Positions 11,901 to 54,112 of a stretch of 64,000 bases of DNA are shown here, in pieces. The stretch is from Tretioscincus oriximinensis (Eukaryota; Chordata; Lepidosauria; Squamata; Gymnophthalmidae). A model generated the notes under the pieces. The model had not been told where the DNA came from. It saw only the letters and a program-made list of their open reading frames with translations, and made no database searches. Within the stretch, counting starts at the first letter, position 1; each line of letters starts with the position of its first letter. The position numbers were made by a program, and so were the translations under genes. Location: positions 1,295,578 through 1,359,577 of the forward strand of contig JAJVDF010000216.1 in NCBI GenBank assembly GCA_022410635.1, read 5' to 3'.

Positions 11901-14900
11901 AACTTATCCCCCATGAATTGTTCAACAATTACACGCTGGATTATGACATTATGCTCATCAAGCTCTTGGATCCAGTGGCCACAAATGAGTTTCTTGAGCC
12001 CATCAGCCTACCAAGTGAATGTCCTTCAGCAGGGACACTATGTTACACTTCTGAATGGAGCAACAACAGTGAGTAGTGCAATCAAAGACTATGGTCTTGA
12101 TTCTTCATTATCTCCCGACATCTAGGCTGCGTCATGAAGGGTGGAATAAGGGAGAACATGAAGGTGATACAGGCAATGTTTCTGATAGAATATCTAAAGC
12201 AAGGGGTTCTTCTTGCANCTTAGGGATTAAGGAGGCAAGAAAAAGGGAGGCAGCAGGAACTTTTGTACACAAGGCTACTTCTTCAGATGATGGGGAACTG
12301 CTTAGGGACTGACTATATATAGCAAACTGAGTGCTGAAATAACAATAGAAATGTAAAGTTGGGTGTGGGTGATTAGTCAAGTACAGTACTAAATCTTTCC
12401 AACTGGAAGAAAGTGCTTGGAGGAAACATGTCAATAAGTAAAAGTGTTGCAATCAAATACANATAGAAAAGTGAATAGTCCAAGACAGGCTGAGATGTTA
12501 ACTGGTGTTGTATCATGTGCTAGAAAACCGCTGTCTCTATTCAATTTCTTGTCAATGGACTGGAATTTGTGCATGGATTCCAATTCTGCCGTTTCTCTTT
12601 CAAATCTTCCTCTGTAGATTTTTTTGTTCCAGGACTACACTTCTGAGGTTCGAGATGGAATGTCCTGTGAGACTGAAGTGCTCGGCAAAAGATCTGGTGT
12701 ATTGTCGTTCCAAATATCTGATCTGTGTCCATTGATTCACTTGCACAAAAATTGTCTTGCTTGCCCAATGGAGAGTGCAGAAGGGCATTACTGGCAGAGA
12801 ATAGCAAATATCATATTAGAGTATGAGCAGGTGAAAGTATCTCTAATATNGAGGCAAGGAGACAAAGAGATGCCAGAAATTATTAATGCAAGGACATGAG
12901 TAGGAGATTCTGTCTTTCCCCAAACCAGGCAAGANTCCCAGTGCCGCAGGGTGCCAGGGAACCTTAATACCTTTGCCCAGAGAACTGTTAAGGATGAGGA
13001 ATGATGGATGTGTTGTGTTTGCAGATGGAACAGACCAACTTCCCCAGTGCACTAACCTTCCCATTGCTTCTGATGCCATGTGCAGCAGTGCTTATCCAGG
13101 ACGATTCACAGGCAACATGCTCTGTGCTGGGCAGCTGGACAACAGTCAAGAACAATGCAAGGTGAGGCTATGCCCTTTTTTTTTGCTGGACTGGCACCAA
13201 TTGGACATGGCCCACCTAGTAAGAAGAGCACAGTGCAAAAATGTTAACTTGTTTTGTTAGGATGGTATTTCTTACTCTTGGTATTGGTACACCTTTTGCT
13301 GACAATTGATGGCATTCATGACATCTAGCTTAAAACAGGAGAATTCATCGAAAAAATGTATTTAGTTTATTAGCATAGTCACATCAGCAGTTTTGGGAAC
13401 ACTGCCATTTGCTTATTTTTCTTGAATGCCAACTGACTATAAGAGCCAGTGACCAACTTCTGGCAGAGCACTCAGCATATTATAGAAAGGGAGAAGGAAT
13501 GGGTTCAGGAGGGGACATGGCTATACTGCTGGATGGGGTTGCAGAGCATGAAGATGCCACCAACACATCATCTGTGCCTGCCTTGTGGTAGGACAATGTA
13601 GCAACCTATCTGCCCCATCAAGGCCCACAGATNCCACTTAGCAGCAGAAGCTCAGCTTGCACTGACTCTTCCTGGTGCAGTGCGAATACAGAATGAAAGT
13701 TTATTCAAGTGCCCTGTTTTCCTCCTCAAACAGGAGCAGCTGCAAAGTGCTGGTTCTGAGCATAAGAATAAACTCAATTTAAATTATATTAATTTATACT
13801 TTTTAATTCACAATTTACCTCTCCAGCAAAAAAGAAGCTAAAAATCAACATCCTCATGGATTTTCTTTTTAATAAAAGTGCAAAGCAACATACACTGCTG
13901 CAATCTTTTCCTTGACCAGACTAAGAGAGAAGAACGGACAATCATTTCTGCCCACACAAAGCCCTTTATCCCTATCAAAAAACATCATATTTTTTTTTGC
14001 CTGACCCTAGTGATGCCCAATTTTCCATCTGGTCCTACCTATGGCAGTTTCAAAATCAGGGGAGATGGGTGCCAGAGGGATTGAGAGAAACAGCAACTAA
14101 ATGCCCAGTTGTGGTTATCCTCTCCTTCTCTTCAATTCTCCCGAGGTCAGGAAGCTTATGGTATTGCCTGGAGCCACAGGGTAGGAGGCATGGAAATTGC
14201 TAGAATCCTACACAACACAGCGCATGCCTGGTGGCCAGAAACACCCTTGTATATACAGAATCACCCTTTATATCAAGAAACACTCTGGGTATAAGAATAT
14301 ATATACTGCTCAAAACAATTAAGGGAACACTTTAACATAACNGTGTAACACTTTAAGTGTTCCCTTAATTGTTTTGAGCAGTATAAAAATCCTAGCCCCA
14401 AATGCTGGCACGGCTGTGGCAGAATGGGCACCTACNTGCACATATGGTGGGAGTACCCCAGAATTCAGGAATTCTGATCATTGGTGGGTACATGTCTGGA
14501 TACAATTGCTCAGAATTGGAAAAAGGCTGAATATTTGACCAAGGAGAAGTGGGTTACTAAAATCTGGACCCTATTAAACGAGTCTATCTGCACACAAAAA
14601 GATAGAATGCTAGGCCTAACGGAAACTCACTTTTCTCAGTTTTTGCTAAAATGGTCTCCCTTCTTTAAAGCAGCCAAATCAGACTCCTCACTGAGCATGG
14701 GATCATCTCACATGGCTGCACTGTATCAACAGAAATCCTCCTATTGGTTGTCCTATCTATCATAGTCCACTAGTGTTCTTAATTGACCACTCTGATTGAA
14801 GGTGCAACCTGTGATTGACCATGCTTCCCTCCCCCTGGGTGATGGTTCAGCATGGGTATGGTACTCTCAAATCCATTTCATTATGCACTTTTGTTTGTAT

Positions 14901-15510
14901 ATGGCCAGCAGACATTATGCTTTTAATTCTGTTCCAGTTTACTGTTGTTTTAGTTCTCTTTGCTCACCAAAATTGATGTACATGACACTTGCCGGTTTGG
15001 TTTGTACCAAAAATTGACAATGTATACATGCTGTTTTAAAGCTTCAATAAAGCTTTATTTATCAAAAAAAAAAAACAGAAAAGGAAACAGTCTGGATATA
15101 AAGGTGCAAAGTTATCTCCTACTATAATGTGCTTGTTGCCGTTCTGGAAAACCCATCTTTTGACAAAGTCCCTCATGAATGACATTTGATGTAGGGTTGC
15201 ATCCTGTATAAAAAACAGGATGCAACTTCAATGGATATGCAAGAAAACTTTTCCCCAAGTGCAGCTTCTACTAACCGCAGGACCATTTCTTCATACCCAT
15301 TAAAAAAGGACACAATTCCAGTTTTTAACCCTAACTAACACCAATGCCCTCTCTGCCTAGGGTGACGTGGGCGGCCCTCTGGCCTGCAACGGGACCCTGC
15401 AAGGCCTGCTATCCTGGGCTGGGAGCTGCCGCGATGGGAACCGCCTGGGACTCTACACCAAAGTCTGCGCCTTCCTTGACTGGATCAGTTTCACCCAGGA
15501 GAACAACTGA
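8886..15510 (+). CDS. Trypsin-fold serine protease homologue, predicted catalytically inactive (whole gene)
   Basis: Coding exons 8886-8925, 11495-11645, 11821-12068, 13025-13161 and 15361-15510 sum to 726 nt (241 residues), close to trypsinogen. Exon sizes (40, 151, 248, 137, 150) and phases (1, 2, 1, 0) follow vertebrate trypsin genes. All twelve canonical chymotrypsin-fold cysteines are present. The Asp102 segment is intact ([10 protein letters not shown]), but His57 is Gln (WVLAPAQC), Ser195 is Val (GDVGGP), position 189 is Glu, and the activation site IVGG is replaced by LDAF. Hence I infer a secreted, non-proteolytic homologue, perhaps a binding or decoy protein. Every border is GT/AG and no stop interrupts it, so it does not look like a decayed pseudogene. 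One codon (11828-11830) contains an N. Which vertebrate protease is its orthologue is unknown to me. Confidence 0.85.
9709..10010 (+). mobile_element. tRNA-derived SINE
   Basis: The tRNA-like head has A-box TGGCTCAGTTG (9719-9729) and B-box-like GGTTTCAAGGC (~9760), followed by the family body (GTGAGCACCTTCT...) and the tail TGAGTATAAAACCCAG. Plus orientation. Confidence 0.7.
10086..10212. repeat. GATA/GACA microsatellite passing into ATTCTAGATA repeats
   Basis: Interrupted (GATA)n with GATG and GACA variants runs to about 10152. Four or five copies of a 15-20 bp ATATTCTAGATA-type unit follow. Confidence 0.85.
10219..10308. repeat. Dispersed AGTCTACTTCTTCAG repeat, copy 1
   Basis: Landmarks of the family in order: AGTCTTGTAGCATCTTAAGA, AACAAGAAAATGG, GCATCATGCACTTTCATAGA, GAGTCTACTTCTTCAG. 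The same order is seen in at least ten places in both orientations. Confidence 0.6.
10818..10935. repeat. Dispersed AGTCTACTTCTTCAG repeat, copy 2
   Basis: GGGTCTTGTAGCACTTGGAG, GACTAACAAGAGAAAG, GCATGAGCTTTCGTAGC, GTCTACTTNTTCAGATGCT, then AACTAACATGGCTATTT. This copy shows the fullest order of landmarks on this strand. Confidence 0.6.
11495..11645 (+). CDS. Pseudoprotease exon 2 (N-terminal barrel, His57 region)
   Basis: Acceptor TATGTGCAG and donor AG|GTAGGT. It encodes [20 protein letters not shown] and [16 protein letters not shown]22, C42 and C58 are present. The activation tetrapeptide is absent and the catalytic His is Gln (CAA at about 11635). Phase in 1, phase out 2. Confidence 0.85.
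11821..12068 (+). CDS. Pseudoprotease exon 3 (Asp102 region)
   Basis: Acceptor CTTCTTCCAG, donor A|GTGAGT. It encodes [25 protein letters not shown] with Asp102 intact, and the interdomain loop [11 protein letters not shown] is a possible N-glycosylation site. The trypsin SGWGNT becomes SEWSNN. Phase in 2, phase out 1. Confidence 0.9.
12069..13024 (+). other. Pseudoprotease intron 3
   Basis: 956 bp. It includes a degraded dispersed-repeat copy (about 12230-12300, with CAAGGCTACTTCTTCAGATG). No other element is recognised. Confidence 0.6.
13025..13161 (+). CDS. Pseudoprotease exon 4
   Basis: Acceptor GTTTGCAG and donor AAG|GTGAGG. It is 137 bp, exactly the usual trypsin exon 4 size. It encodes [15 protein letters not shown] and [14 protein letters not shown], ending SQEQCK. 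C157, C168, C182 and C191 are all present. The specificity residue 189 is Glu instead of Asp. Confidence 0.9.
13162..14301 (+). other. Pseudoprotease intron 4, first part
   Basis: No recognised repeat or exon between the exon 4 donor and the palindrome at 14302. AT-rich from about 13760. Confidence 0.5.
14302..14385. mobile_element. 84-bp palindromic MITE, Tc1/mariner-like ends
   Basis: Arms TATACTGCTCAAAACAATTA and its inverse TAATTGTTTTGAGCAGTATA extend through AGGGAACACTTTAA, leaving a short centre with one N. The TA at the tips fits a Tc1/mariner-type TA target. There is no coding capacity. Confidence 0.7.
14386..15075 (+). mobile_element. L1-type LINE 3' end
   Basis: It opens with coding remnants of the ORF2 C-terminus (CWHGC-like region then W-E-Y-P-R-I-Q) and proceeds through a 3' UTR to AATAAAGCTTTATTTATC and a 12-base A tail at about 15065-15076. 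The fragments at 23385-24412 and 26720-27471 are related. Confidence 0.65.
15361..15510 (+). CDS. Pseudoprotease exon 5 (Ser195 region and C-terminus)
   Basis: Acceptor CTCTGCCTAG, phase 0. The first residues are [20 protein letters not shown]: the catalytic Ser of GDSGGP is Val (GTG at 15367-15369), with Asp194 and the flanking glycines kept. It continues with the typical [12 protein letters not shown] and stops at TGA 15508-15510. No clear polyadenylation signal precedes the CR1 at 15557. Confidence 0.92.
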   Translation, partial: GDVGGPLACNGTLQGLLSWAGSCRDGNRLGLYTKVCAFLDWISFTQENN

Positions 15511-15556
15511 ATCACAGCCATCCACTGAGCCCCTCCTGGGTGAGGACATAAGAGAT

Positions 15557-15957
15557 CATAAGAACCTAAGAGGAGCCCTGCTGAATCGAGCTGGAGCCCA
15601 TCTGGTCCAGCATTCTGTCTCACCTGGGGGGCCACCAATCTTCACCTGTTCTTGACGCCCTGNAAAAGCCATTTCAGAAATACTGCCTGTTACTCCATCT
15701 GGGTGGCTGTATTAAGATATCCATCCTAGTAGCTGTTCATACCCTTGGTGTCCATGAACTTGTCTAACCCTGTCTTAAAGCTATCCAGGCTGCTATCACC
15801 ACCTGTTCTGGAAGTAAATTCCAAAGGCCGATGACCCTCTGGGTAAAAAAATACTTAAGTCTGTGCCACTCTTTTTCCAATTAGTTTGAAGGAATGACCC
15901 CTGGTCCTACTTTTGCCTGGTAGAGAAAATATTTTCTTCTCTATTCGCCTCATCCAT
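15557..15957 (-). mobile_element. CR1 LINE 3' fragment, reverse orientation
   Basis: It starts with the reverse CR1 terminus CATAAGAACCTAAGAGGAGC and CATCTGGTCCAGCATTCTGT, and runs through the CTATCCAGGCTGC and AATTCCAAAGG landmarks. It breaks off abruptly at the CpG island near 15957. Confidence 0.75.
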
Positions 15958-16690
15958 CCTGTACCAGGCAGCGCGCCCCGGCCGCTGAAGTCCCGCCAAG
16001 GCGGCGGCTGCTGGACCCTCTTCCCTCGATTAAAGCCTCCCCAGCGCTAGTCCGCCTTGGAGGGGCCGCAGGAGAGGTGCCCCGGCCCGCCCGCCCAGAG
16101 CAACCTGGGCCAAGCCAGACCGCGGGCGACTCTTCCTTCTTCCCTGGCAAGTTGCTACAGGAGAGAAGCCAGAAAAAAAGATGTCGGGCAGAGCAAAAAA
16201 GGCTGCCATCGGCCGGCCTTCCATTGCCCCGGCATCCCAGCCTAGCTGCCCCGATGCCTGCCTTTGCTGGTAGGCTATTACGGAAATGGAAACAATCCGC
16301 TCCTTAGGCCTGCTAGGGCTATGGAATTCATAGCAGCTGCCCCGCCCACTTCCGAGCACGTCATGCCGATTTCTTATTGGGTTTCGTTGTAGACTAACCT
16401 TCGGATAGGCAGGACAGAAATGTATGTAACTATGTAAACTTCCAGGGGAAGGCGTGGCAGCGCCAAGCTCAAGAACCAATGAGCGCGCTCTAGACCAGGG
16501 ACATGGGGCGGGGCAAAGCTGATTCTCTTTCTCCTCATTCGCTACTGGTGGTCGGCGTCGGCTTCCCGGAAGTGCCCACACACCCGCCATCCGGCGTCGT
16601 CTAGTTACGCCCTTCTAGCCATCGTACATCCTTNGTGCCCACCGAGCCGCTTTGGCGCCCACACGGAGGGGGCGTGATGACGTTATTCTA
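15958..16690. promoter_or_regulatory. Orphan CpG island, probable promoter
   Basis: About 700 bp of CpG-dense sequence in an AT-rich neighbourhood. It contains GC box GGGGCGGGGC (16504-16513), CCAAT (16475-16479), an inverted CCAAT as ATTGG (~16376), CACGTCATG (~16358) and TGACGTTA (~16678). Open frames cross it on both strands but none resembles a known protein. A short plus-strand frame from ATG near 16180 reaches a GTAGGC donor-like site. It lies 450 bp past the pseudoprotease stop and 3' of SEMA4F, and I cannot assign it a gene. Confidence 0.6.
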
Positions 16691-16954
16691 GGCTAGGTCC
16701 TGGACTAGGAAGCTGCACGTAGCAGCAGTGGAAGTCCTATTATAACAAGTTCTTTTGAAACCCTCTTTGACCACATTTTTACTTGAAAACATGTCCCAAA
16801 TGTTAAACCTGCAAAATAAATAATTTCCATGCCAAGCCCAAGGATCTGAAGAAAATAGTCATTTTATGTCTAATTGCACTGTCCAAGGAAAGATCTGAGG
16901 GCCAGTTATTGGTCTGTGCAAATAACAGTTGAATATACAAATATATGACAGACT

Positions 16955-17205
16955 GTCACAGAGCAGAGGGATCATCCCATTGCTTATAAACCTGATATCT
17001 ACAGATTAGGTATCAAAACTTTCTAACTGAGGGTGACCAACCAGTGGATTAGGTTGCCACAGGAGGTGGGAAGTTCTCCAACAATGGAAATCTTCCAGCA
17101 GAGGCTGGGCTGATGTCTGGCATAATTTAGCGAATCCTACATTGGGCCCCGTTGATCCTAAAGGTTCCTTCCAACCCTATGATTCTATGCAGAATTGCTG
17201 TATTA
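16955..17205 (+). mobile_element. CR1/L3-like LINE 3' end
   Basis: It carries GACCAACCAGTGGATTAGG, GAAATCTTCCAGCAGAGGCT and the terminal GGTTCCTTCCAACCCTATGA typical of this family. Related copies are at 18665-19080, 21185-21690 and 46090-46960. Confidence 0.65.
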
Positions 17206-17494
17206 AAAACCGCAGAGTGTATGGTNCCCATGACCATATTATGGTGCCAATGGGCCATGTGAACGAGGAAGAATAAAACAGCGAAACAAAGAGAATATAC
17301 TTGCATTCAAATTTCCTAGCTNGTGGCAATTCTCTTCGTTTAGTGTTTCTGGATAAACCAGATTAGCATCAAACAAAAGAGGATGAATTAAAAATCAACC
17401 TGCAGTAATAGTTTTTCATAATTGTACATTTAGTCTATCAGACACTAAAACCAAATAGATTTGGTTTGGCAAAGTTCATTTGGAAATGTCACGC

Positions 17495-17765
17495 TACATA
17501 ATAACATAAGAGGAGCACCGCTGAATGGGGCCAGAACCTATCTAGTCCAGCACTTTGTCTCACATAGTGGCCCACCAGATGCACCTGGGCACTCTGAAAA
17601 AAATTGTTTTAAATCTAAAAAAAGTGTCAGCGTAAACCACTTCCATTATCTAATCAGCAAATCCTGCTAGAAGAGGATATGTTAATGTCCAACCATAATA
17701 GGTATCCCCANTCGTAACAGGTATCTCCAACTATCTTAATTTTTCCTACCTTGTGAGAAACCTAT
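17495..17765 (-). mobile_element. CR1 LINE 3' fragment, reverse
   Basis: CATAAGAGGAGCACCGCTGA, CTAGTCCAGCACTTTGTCTC and ACATAGTGGCCCACCAGATG are the reverse terminus of the CR1 family. The downstream part is decayed. Confidence 0.65.
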
Positions 17766-18446
17766 GTGTGGGAATCAGTCATATNGCATATATTAATTGG
17801 CAATAATATATATTAATATAATATGAACTTGGATTGACCCTGTGAGCCAAAGTCAGGCCTGTATGGAAATTTTGCAAAAAATCTCTGGTCAACCCAGCCC
17901 AGGANTATACAGGAACCACCAAATCACCTCTTCCTGCCCCCAAGGCATATCTCATTCATGGAAGCCTTGCCAGACTGAATAGATTAAATTGGCACCCATT
18001 AAGGCAAAGGCACAATCTTTGTTTAACCAGGCTGTGCACCTGGGCTGACCATTCAGCCTGATAGCAGCCAGGAGGTAAACCATTTAAGATCATTAATACC
18101 ACTTCTCCTCAGAGTGAATCACTGGGTTCCAGTAATCAAGATAATGCAAAAGCAATTAAGTGGCTACTGAGGGTCCATCCTGTTTACCAACCTTATACCA
18201 TATTTGGAGTTCCTGACCAAGCTGCACCTCCTTGGGGAGGAGAGAAACACGTCACACAGGTGTCACACCTGACCCACGTGGNATCTACCCACCCCTTTCT
18301 TGACATCATAATCTTGATACACGCCTTCTGATTTTGGNTCAATAAAAGATTGAACACGAGGGCATTCTAGAGGACTCCATGACCCGTGGACCTCCTGAAA
18401 TTGCTTCTTGAGNTAAGTCGTGTTGCCTGCGTGATTCCTGTTACAT
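17766..18446 (+). repeat. Possible solo LTR
   Basis: About 680 bp begins with TGTGGGAATC and may end in CCTGTTACA, giving TG...CA tips. A polyadenylation-type TCAATAAAAGATTG at ~18339 sits about 100 bp before the end, the usual U3/R/U5 arrangement. No internal retroviral genes flank it and no target duplication could be confirmed, so this is tentative. Confidence 0.4.
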
Positions 18447-18664
18447 GTGTTTANCTACTGCGGACCAAGCTGCTTTCTGATTTCCGTTAGGCATCGAATA
18501 ACGTGGAAAGTGAATACCCTTTATCTATTATTGTTCCTTCCAATCCTATCTAATCCTTATTGCTCTTGTTTTTGGCAAGTTAAACATCCCAAAATGCCTG
18601 TGTGTAACAGTTCTGAAGATTCATCTGCGGAACACAAATAAGNGCATAAGGAATGGGATTGATT

Positions 18665-19080
18665 CAAATGAGATAAAAGGGGAGAAAAATTAAAAATAAT
18701 CATATAGAAGAGTTATAGTGAGTGATCTAGAAACCATATCTTATGAGAAATGAAATAGTTAAAGGATGTAGGACAGCCTAGTTTGCAAAAAAGAAATCCG
18801 AGAGACCTGATAGCTGCTTACAAATATCAGAAGAGCTGTCACAAAGGGATCAATTCTATTCTCGCTAATACAATGATGGACTAGAAGCAATGGGATGAAA
18901 ATGCAAGGTGGGGGAGATAGAAATTAGACTAGAAATAACTTTCTGGCAGTAAAGGTAATCCATTTCTGTAGTCACTGCAGAAATTGTGAGCTCTCCTTCA
19001 TTGGGATGCTTTTGTGAATTGTGCACTGAACATGGGGTTGGAAATCCCTGAAAATCCCTTCCAATTCTATGATTTTACAA
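18665..19080 (+). mobile_element. CR1/L3-like LINE 3' end
   Basis: ACCATATCTTATGAGAAATG, GATAGCTGCTTACAAATATC, ACTTTCTGGCAGTAA and terminal CCCTTCCAATTCTATGA match the copies at 21185-21690 and 46090-46960. Confidence 0.65.
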
Positions 19081-19319
19081 TTAGGTCATCCATAGATAGA
19101 ATGTTTTAGTTGACCTCATCTGTTCAGGGTACTAATTGATAACAAGTAGGACATAGAGAGGTTGGCTGAGCACATCAGCCCATATATCTTGTGGAAAGCA
19201 GGCAAGACACAGTCATCTTCACTCCTAGGAAGGCATGGGACTTGGCCAAACATCTCTTGATGTATATATTAGAGATAAATTCAGCAAAAGTGTTGTTTGA
19301 ATCTTCTTAGCGCCAGCAA

Positions 19320-20223
19320 AAACAGCATCATTCATCCACTTTAATAAATCACAGAATCGACAATAAAAACAATCATAGAACACAACATTCATTTCACCAA
19401 AGGATGGTCCCTGTTACTTTGTCCTGGGGAACAGTTATCTCAGAGGCACCAGAGGGCAAAGAACAAAAGAGATCCATGTTCACCTTGACTGCATTCCGTT
19501 TGCAGTGTGTGCCACCTCTGTTTTCCAGTTAATTGGCACCCAGGTCCTCGTTAGGTCTTCCTTCACACTGATCAGAACAATCAGAATAAGCTATGGAGGC
19601 AACACCTCCCCAAAGTGCAGCTGCAGGGACTGAAATGCAGAGAGACAGGTGGGATAACGACTGAGCGTCAATCTTCTCAGTAGACATGCCACAAAAGCTG
19701 CAATTGCTCCAACTTGCTAAGAGCAGAGAACCGACCTCAACCAAACCCTATGGGAGAGCCCCTGCCACATGCCAAGTTCTGAAACAGAAGACTCATTCTT
19801 CACATAACCTTTTGGGAATGTNTTTCAACCAAACACCTACTTCAATGCTGCTCCAACATCCTTGGTGGGACCCTGTTGCCCAGAGTATCACACAGGCAAA
19901 GCAAGTCCCATGGACCAGGCACTGGGAATTCTGTTGTCCCCCGGGAGCCGACCCGTTGCTTCCTTCTGAGACTTCTGAACTTTCTTCTACAACTTCCAAC
20001 TCCTCTAANCACCAAATGGTGCATATGGTAGAATGCAAGCTCTGCTGCCCCTTCCAGAAGGAAACTGATTTGCCAAGTATGTTAACAGGAGCCCAGCCAG
20101 CCTCCTAACAGGTGCCTGCCCCCAGCCCCAGTGGAGATTCTGGCAGCCAAACTGCACTGAGCAGACCCTGGCCATATCCGTTCTCCTTCACACAAAACCC
20201 AGCCAGAATGCACACACAGTCCC
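19320..20223 (-). other. SEMA4F: Predicted SEMA4F 3' UTR
   Basis: About 900 bp after the stop, without recognised repeats. ATTAAA on the minus strand (19345-19340) is the best polyadenylation signal seen, implying cleavage near 19.32-19.33 kb. Open frames here are short and overlap one another, as expected by chance. The end of the UTR is inference. Confidence 0.4.
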
Positions 20224-52936
<32,713 letters not shown>

Positions 52937-53547
52937 CCCGCGCTCCGCGCCGCCGCCGCCGCCGCCTGATCGCCCGCGCCTGTCCGTCGATCGTCGACAG
53001 CCGATCGCTTCTTGCCCCCGCCCCTTGCCTGCCTGCCAGCCGGCCAGGTGGGCCGGTGACGTCACAGGGCCGCTCGCTTCCGCTCAGCAGCCCAGGTGGC
53101 CACGCCGGCGAAGCAGGGGCACGCGCGAAGCAGCCAGGTGGGGCGCGGCGGCGGCGGCGGCGGCAGCAGCGAGGGCGCGCAATGGAGAGGGCGGTGCCCG
53201 CAGGGGGGGGGTGGGGCGCACTAGGCGGGGCGGACGGGCGGAGTCGCCTGGCGTTGCGGCTTCCTCTGCTGCAACAAGCCGAAGCGCCCCCCGCCTCCGC
53301 GACAGCAGTGGCACCTGCTGCTGAGGCCTCCCGGCCCGCCGGAACCTTCATGGAAGTCCTGAGTCCTTCCTGACACAGAAGAAGCGAAATCGAGGCGCGG
53401 TCGTGGACTGAGTCCCGGGCAACGGTAGTGCCGCAGGCGCTTCGTTGCAACCTCTTCGGGAATTGCCCCCCCTCCCCCTCCCCCTCCCCCGCAAGGCGCG
53501 CTTCGCGGCTTTTGCAAAGCAAACCAGAGCTCTGTACCCACAGTGTC

Positions 53548-53612
53548 TTATTATGGGTCATATTTTGGGACACCGGCATGTAGATGGCAGGAGCNTATTC
53601 TGAGATATAGTC
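53548..53612. mobile_element. Reduced copy of the fold-back family
   Basis: CTTATTATGGGTCATATTTT and GGCATGTAGATGGCAGGAGC match arm sequence of the 443-612 element, with the palindrome centre deleted. About 600 bp upstream of the SEMA4F ATG. Confidence 0.55.
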
Positions 53613-53974
53613 CACAAGGGTTCAGTGGGGGACTTTGATCTCCTGCTCTAAACGCTTTGCCATGCAGCTAGCGGTGTCCTTCCGTTCCGGCTGCCCCCCT
53701 CGGCCGGCCAGCACAGACGGCGGCAGGTTGGTAATTTTAGAGTAGAACCAATTCAGCAAAGTGGAACGAAGAATCCCGGCTGCTACCCGGCGGTGTCGAC
53801 CAGTGTCGTCGCCCGCTTAGGAAGAAATGGCGCTACCAGCATTGCGGCCCTGCAGCCTTCGAGGTTGGCCCGCCACGTCTGTCCCCGCGATGGTTCCCCA
53901 CGGCCATGCGGGATAGACTTGAGCTGCTGCTGGTAAAGGCGGGCGAGATGTACTCTTGGGCAGGCCGGAGCCAG

Positions 53975-54095
53975 AAGGAGTAGACTTGCCTACGAAACCA
54001 CATGGCGCCTAAACTATTTCTTACTAGTCTCAAGTACTACGAGACCCCTTTGCTAGATTTCCTAAATCCAGATTAACATGGCTATTTCTTTGAAA
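53975..54095. repeat. Dispersed AGTCTACTTCTTCAG repeat, reverse copy
   Basis: AGTAGACTTGCCTACGAAAC, TTACTAGTCTCAAGTACTAC, GAGACCCCTTTGCTAGATTT and AACATGGCTATTTC. With the copy at 10818-10935 it gives the fullest view of the family. Confidence 0.65.
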
Positions 54096-54112
54096 TCTAC
54101 ATATCTGGGTGA

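Noticed and set aside
8886..15510. Venom-type or digestive active serine protease
   Set aside because: The catalytic His and Ser and the activation site are missing, and nothing in the sequence points to venom expression.
16030..16590. 186-codon minus-strand frame as a gene in the orphan CpG island
   Set aside because: No recognisable family, low-complexity composition and no convincing downstream exon.
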